NCBI GenBank assembly: GCA_004764695.1
Contig: SMSO01000031.1
Span: 6,381,261-6,445,260 of the forward strand
Source: Schizochytrium sp. TIO01
Lineage: Eukaryota > Sar > Bigyra > Thraustochytrida > Thraustochytriidae
Direction of reading: 5' to 3'
DNA length: 64,000 nt
A model generated the notes under the pieces. It searched no databases. It saw only the letters and a program-made list of their open reading frames with translations, and was not told the origin of the DNA. Shown one piece after another: positions 61,129-64,000 of this stretch. The position numbers and the translations under genes were made by a program. How positions within the stretch are numbered: position 1 is the first letter of the stretch; each line of letters begins with the position of its first letter.

Positions 61129-63549
61129 TTACATAAGTGCACAGGTATAAGCACGAAGTTTCTTGCGGCACTGATCTTGTGAGCTTTGGGAAGAAGGCTT
61201 TCGGCGGCTAGCAGATTTCTGAGTCTTGGTCGTCTTGTTTTTTTTGGAACTTGCGACCATTCTCAACATGTCATCAGGTGTATAATCATGATAAACCCCA
61301 GACCCAAGCTTATAATAAGAAGTAATGCACCCCTTTGACTTGTTGAGCTCTGACCCTGAAGGTATTCGGTGAACTTTAAGGAGCAGCTTCAGTGAGTTTC
61401 CCATTATTTGTTCCGGAATAAGACTGCGCACGAATACAGCATTGCCAAAAGCCATTGTACAAATGTAAGCACTCACCTCTGGCGGAATATAATTCCTTGT
61501 TTGCTTCATAAACCCTACAGAGATGGCGACATCTCTGGAGGAATGTTGCAGAAGCCGGCGCATTTGCGCACGTATTATCAGGAATTTGGATCGCCGTCGT
61601 ATAGTGGAGGAATCAATATTTACAGTTTTGGGATGGCGAAGTAAGTCTTCAAGAGCGAGGTTATTTGCAAGCTCCAAGGCACAAGGTTCGCCAGGCGGGG
61701 CTCGTACTGCTGATACTCGCGGGTCTAATAGTAGTTCTTGAAGCACGTCGCGCCTCATGTGTGCAATGTGTCGTCGCAGAAGCAAATTGTCGCATGCTGA
61801 TGGGTCGATTACCTTACTCCGAATGAGGGATAAAGGAAAAGCACCTCTTTCGACACCAATAGCAGCTTTGAAAACACTATCAGCAATTGGATATGCATCT
61901 ACGTCAGTTTGGGATACTATGTAATCGATACACGAGCAGTTTCTGCGATGGCATGCTTCAAGCAAAGCTCTCTGTAGAACTTGTTGGCGTGTCGATGAGC
62001 TCCACACGCCTTTCTTGCTTGGCAAAATTGTTTCTATAAGATATTGCAGCACGTCAACTTTTCCAAAACGAGCCGCAAGAACGATGGCATAGTAATTCCC
62101 CACAGCGGGATTTATCCGATTATCACTTAACAAAGCCTTGATTGGGCCCAGAGCTCCATCTGAAACTGCGTTAAAGAGTGGCAGGTGACTTTGAAATGTC
62201 GGGTCAACTCGTTTGTCTGTAAGGAGAACACGGACCACCTCCTCGGAGTACCGACTGCAGCTGCAGATTACACGCTGGTCAAAGGCACCGGGATCCACGT
62301 GCTGAATGAAAAATAGAATCAGAGATAGATCCCCAGAAGCACAGGCCTCAGCCAGTAGCGCATTCTGTTCCATGCCAGGGTCTAAGCGGCCTGACCTAAT
62401 GAGCCCCTTTATGAATGGTATGTGGCCACGCAAAGCCACACTCCCCTGAAGAGTACTCCACCTCAAGAGCTGTATCACAGCATGTACATCTTTGAGAAAA
62501 CGATAATCATTAACTAAGGGTTGGATACAATGAAGGTTCCCACGAGATAAAGCGATCGTCAACGCGTTTGCAGTTGTGTAAGCATGTGCATCTTCCCCGG
62601 ATGGGAATCTTCCCGTACGCGAACTTATCGTAGTTGGCGCTACCATTGGACTTATACTTGAGCTTGTTTGCAAAAGTAGCCGTATATGACCTACTAAATC
62701 ATGTGAGACGCATACTCGAAGTGCCTCGGATCTACGCGCTGACGAATCGATTCGGCCATCTGCTAAGAGAATTGAAAGTACAGGCAGAGAATACCGGTCT
62801 GCATGACGAATCACAAAATTGTCACATGCGCAAGGGTTTATCCCAGGTACATTAAGGAGTGCTTCTACAATAAGACTATTGTCCCTCGCTGCCTCACAAA
62901 CAGTCTGTATGAGTATGGCCATTGTAATATTGGTCTCCAGCGTGAGGTTCTTGAGTTGCTGAATGCCTTTGAGCAAAAGTAGGATGTCGGCCTTGGATGG
63001 AAACTCGCCTTCCATGGTGGGCATGAGAAGAATTCGCACTGCACGATCTATGACAACCCAGCTGGGTCGACCACGATGCCATTGCGATTTCGATTCTTTT
63101 ACAAGGATGTGCACCGTATCAAGATAGTAATTTGCGCATGATGCAGGGAGTGAATACGGAAGAGCTCGGCGTAGCTTCTTTCGAATTGAACCTGGCCCGC
63201 GCTCTCGATCCCAAATCGTTCGTGCAGGTAGTGAATCAGTGCCGCTATCGAGTTGCGCAGTAAGTACACGCTGAAGGCAGTCCCGTAGAAGCTCTTCATA
63301 AGAGCCGCGGCTAAAAAAGCTAGCCGTCTTTGGTGGTCTTACATATTTTAGGATCAGCTCTATGATTTTCTTTTGTCCGTATAAGCAAGCTGTGCGCAGA
63401 AAGAGGTGCCCCTGTGTATCTATGGCGATTCTCCATTTGTTCAGGTTATCCATAAAAGCAGAATGGTGCCCTTGTGTAAGTATATACAGTAGCTTTTTCC
63501 GCTTTTCACGCGCAGAGATGGACTCTGCGCGAGCAACTCGAATGATCAT
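61129..63549 (-). CDS. Ankyrin-like repeat protein
   Basis: 806 residues from the ATG at 63549. Most of the protein is built of degenerate ankyrin-type units with the family pattern (A-x-x-G-x-x-x-x-V-x-x-L-L, then D-P-x-x-x-N/D-x). Examples are GHLFLRTACLYGQKKIIELI (near 50), VVRVLLTDKRVDPTFQSHLP (near 430), YAIVLAARFGKVDVLQYLIE (near 480) and ALLEACHRRNCSCIDYIVSQ (near 535). Many units read RVDP or RINP at the loop. The last 130 residues are not repeats: a hydrophobic segment, then a Lys/Ser-rich tail (KKNKTTKTQKSASRRKPSSQ) that may be a nuclear signal. There is no enzyme domain. Proteins of this type are abundant in stramenopiles and mediate protein contacts. The stop lies 150 bases from the LCB2 stop (convergent). 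Confidence 0.8.
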   Translation of the reverse strand: MIIRVARAESISAREKRKKLLYILTQGHHSAFMDNLNKWRIAIDTQGHLFLRTACLYGQKKIIELILKYVRPPKTASFFSRGSYEELLRDCLQRVLTAQLDSGTDSLPARTIWDRERGPGSIRKKLRRALPYSLPASCANYYLDTVHILVKESKSQWHRGRPSWVVIDRAVRILLMPTMEGEFPSKADILLLLKGIQQLKNLTLETNITMAILIQTVCEAARDNSLIVEALLNVPGINPCACDNFVIRHADRYSLPVLSILLADGRIDSSARRSEALRVCVSHDLVGHIRLLLQTSSSISPMVAPTTISSRTGRFPSGEDAHAYTTANALTIALSRGNLHCIQPLVNDYRFLKDVHAVIQLLRWSTLQGSVALRGHIPFIKGLIRSGRLDPGMEQNALLAEACASGDLSLILFFIQHVDPGAFDQRVICSCSRYSEEVVRVLLTDKRVDPTFQSHLPLFNAVSDGALGPIKALLSDNRINPAVGNYYAIVLAARFGKVDVLQYLIETILPSKKGVWSSSTRQQVLQRALLEACHRRNCSCIDYIVSQTDVDAYPIADSVFKAAIGVERGAFPLSLIRSKVIDPSACDNLLLRRHIAHMRRDVLQELLLDPRVSAVRAPPGEPCALELANNLALEDLLRHPKTVNIDSSTIRRRSKFLIIRAQMRRLLQHSSRDVAISVGFMKQTRNYIPPEVSAYICTMAFGNAVFVRSLIPEQIMGNSLKLLLKVHRIPSGSELNKSKGCITSYYKLGSGVYHDYTPDDMLRMVASSKKNKTTKTQKSASRRKPSSQSSQDQCRKKLRAYTCALM

Positions 63550-64000
63550 GATCTCCCACTCGTCTCCCCCGCATGCAAAACCTTAGCTGCGTGGCTTTGA
63601 TCCTGGCCGCAGTGCAGGTGGAGCCAAAGAGCAGCAGCTGCTTTTGCAATCGTGGTTTGGGTATTCTCTTTGCAGCAGTGCTTTCCAATAAAGCTTCTGG
63701 GCATTCGTACTCGCTTTGAGCCTAGTTTGGTCCCGCTCAGCGCGACTTGAAGCTCGCAGGTTTCTTTGGGGCTTACGATCCCTGGGTGAAGTCTACTTCT
63801 GCCTGGCAATTACGGTCTGCAGCCCTCTCAGACCAAGTGAGTGCGCAGAATCTAAATCCCTCAAGATCGAAGAACGCGCAGTTCCAGGCTTTGAGTAGTT
63901 GTCAACGTTTTTGGGTCGTCCCTCGAGTCTGTTTGCTGGTGTAGTATCTTATAGCAGCTAGTGTTTCCGCGTTAGATTTCTCCTGCTCCAGGACCACTTG
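63550..64000. other. Upstream region of the ankyrin gene, to window edge
   Basis: Open frames of 60-87 codons occur on both strands without recognisable domains. A further gene could begin here and continue outside the window. Confidence 0.35.

Noticed and set aside
1-64000. tRNA, rRNA, CRISPR arrays, bacterial-type promoters and ribosome binding sites
   Set aside because: I saw no tRNA B-box context with a plausible cloverleaf, no rRNA-like sequence and no spacer-repeat array. The window is eukaryotic, so bacterial signals do not apply.

Overview
The window is nuclear DNA from a protist. The intact genes are mostly single-exon, but two carry short GT-AG introns (an SFT2-like gene and serine palmitoyltransferase subunit 2). 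The gene set is typical of a flagellated unicellular eukaryote: a DRC4/GAS8 axonemal protein, MCM10, a mitochondrial calcium uniporter, a class II photolyase, a NIPA-type transporter, an NCKX exchanger and a DGAT2-type acyltransferase. A decayed Crinkler/RHS-type P-loop gene and many ankyrin-type sequences point to a stramenopile, perhaps a thraustochytrid (Labyrinthulomycetes). That placement is inference; no rRNA or other marker gene is present.

Layout. 1-1184: 3' part of an NCKX exchanger gene. 1.7-15.5 kb: a gene graveyard in which nearly every coding-like stretch is broken by stops and frameshifts. It holds a PAN-like secreted protein remnant, an unknown minus-strand gene, a set of membrane-protein remnants, an acidic protein remnant, an ankyrin remnant and two decayed genes resembling the MSV199/Bro-type DNA-binding proteins of large DNA viruses. 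One intact gene with an HNH-nuclease-like motif (12238-13674) sits here, flanked by two copies of the same 3' fragment of one of the virus-like genes.

17.9-28.2 kb: intact genes for an alpha/beta hydrolase (+), class II photolyase (-), NIPA-like transporter (+), a tail-anchored unknown protein (-) and a tandem-PH coiled-coil protein (-). 28.2-33.5 kb is a gene-poor stretch with microsatellites. 33.5-40 kb: SFT2-like (+), DRC4 (-) and an unusual DGAT2 fused to a large multi-pass N-terminal region (-). 40-47.5 kb is gene-poor apart from the decayed Crinkler/RHS-type NTPase. 47.5-63.5 kb: MCU (-), tandem-domain MazG-like NTP pyrophosphohydrolase (-), MCM10 (+), an FN3-WW-EF-hand-SAM protein (-), serine palmitoyltransferase subunit LCB2 in three exons (+) and an ankyrin-like repeat protein (-).

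The genes form no operon-like pathway. Some functions are related: calcium handling (NCKX, MCU, EF-hand protein), membrane lipid and vesicle work (LCB2, DGAT2-like, SFT2, alpha/beta hydrolase) and genome maintenance (photolyase, MCM10, NTP pyrophosphohydrolase). The last two are divergently transcribed from one 0.67-kb interval. The candidates most worth follow-up are the repeat-containing DGAT2 fusion, the HNH-like gene inside duplicated virus-like debris, the Crinkler/RHS relic and the membrane-protein gene cluster at 5.6-9.3 kb.
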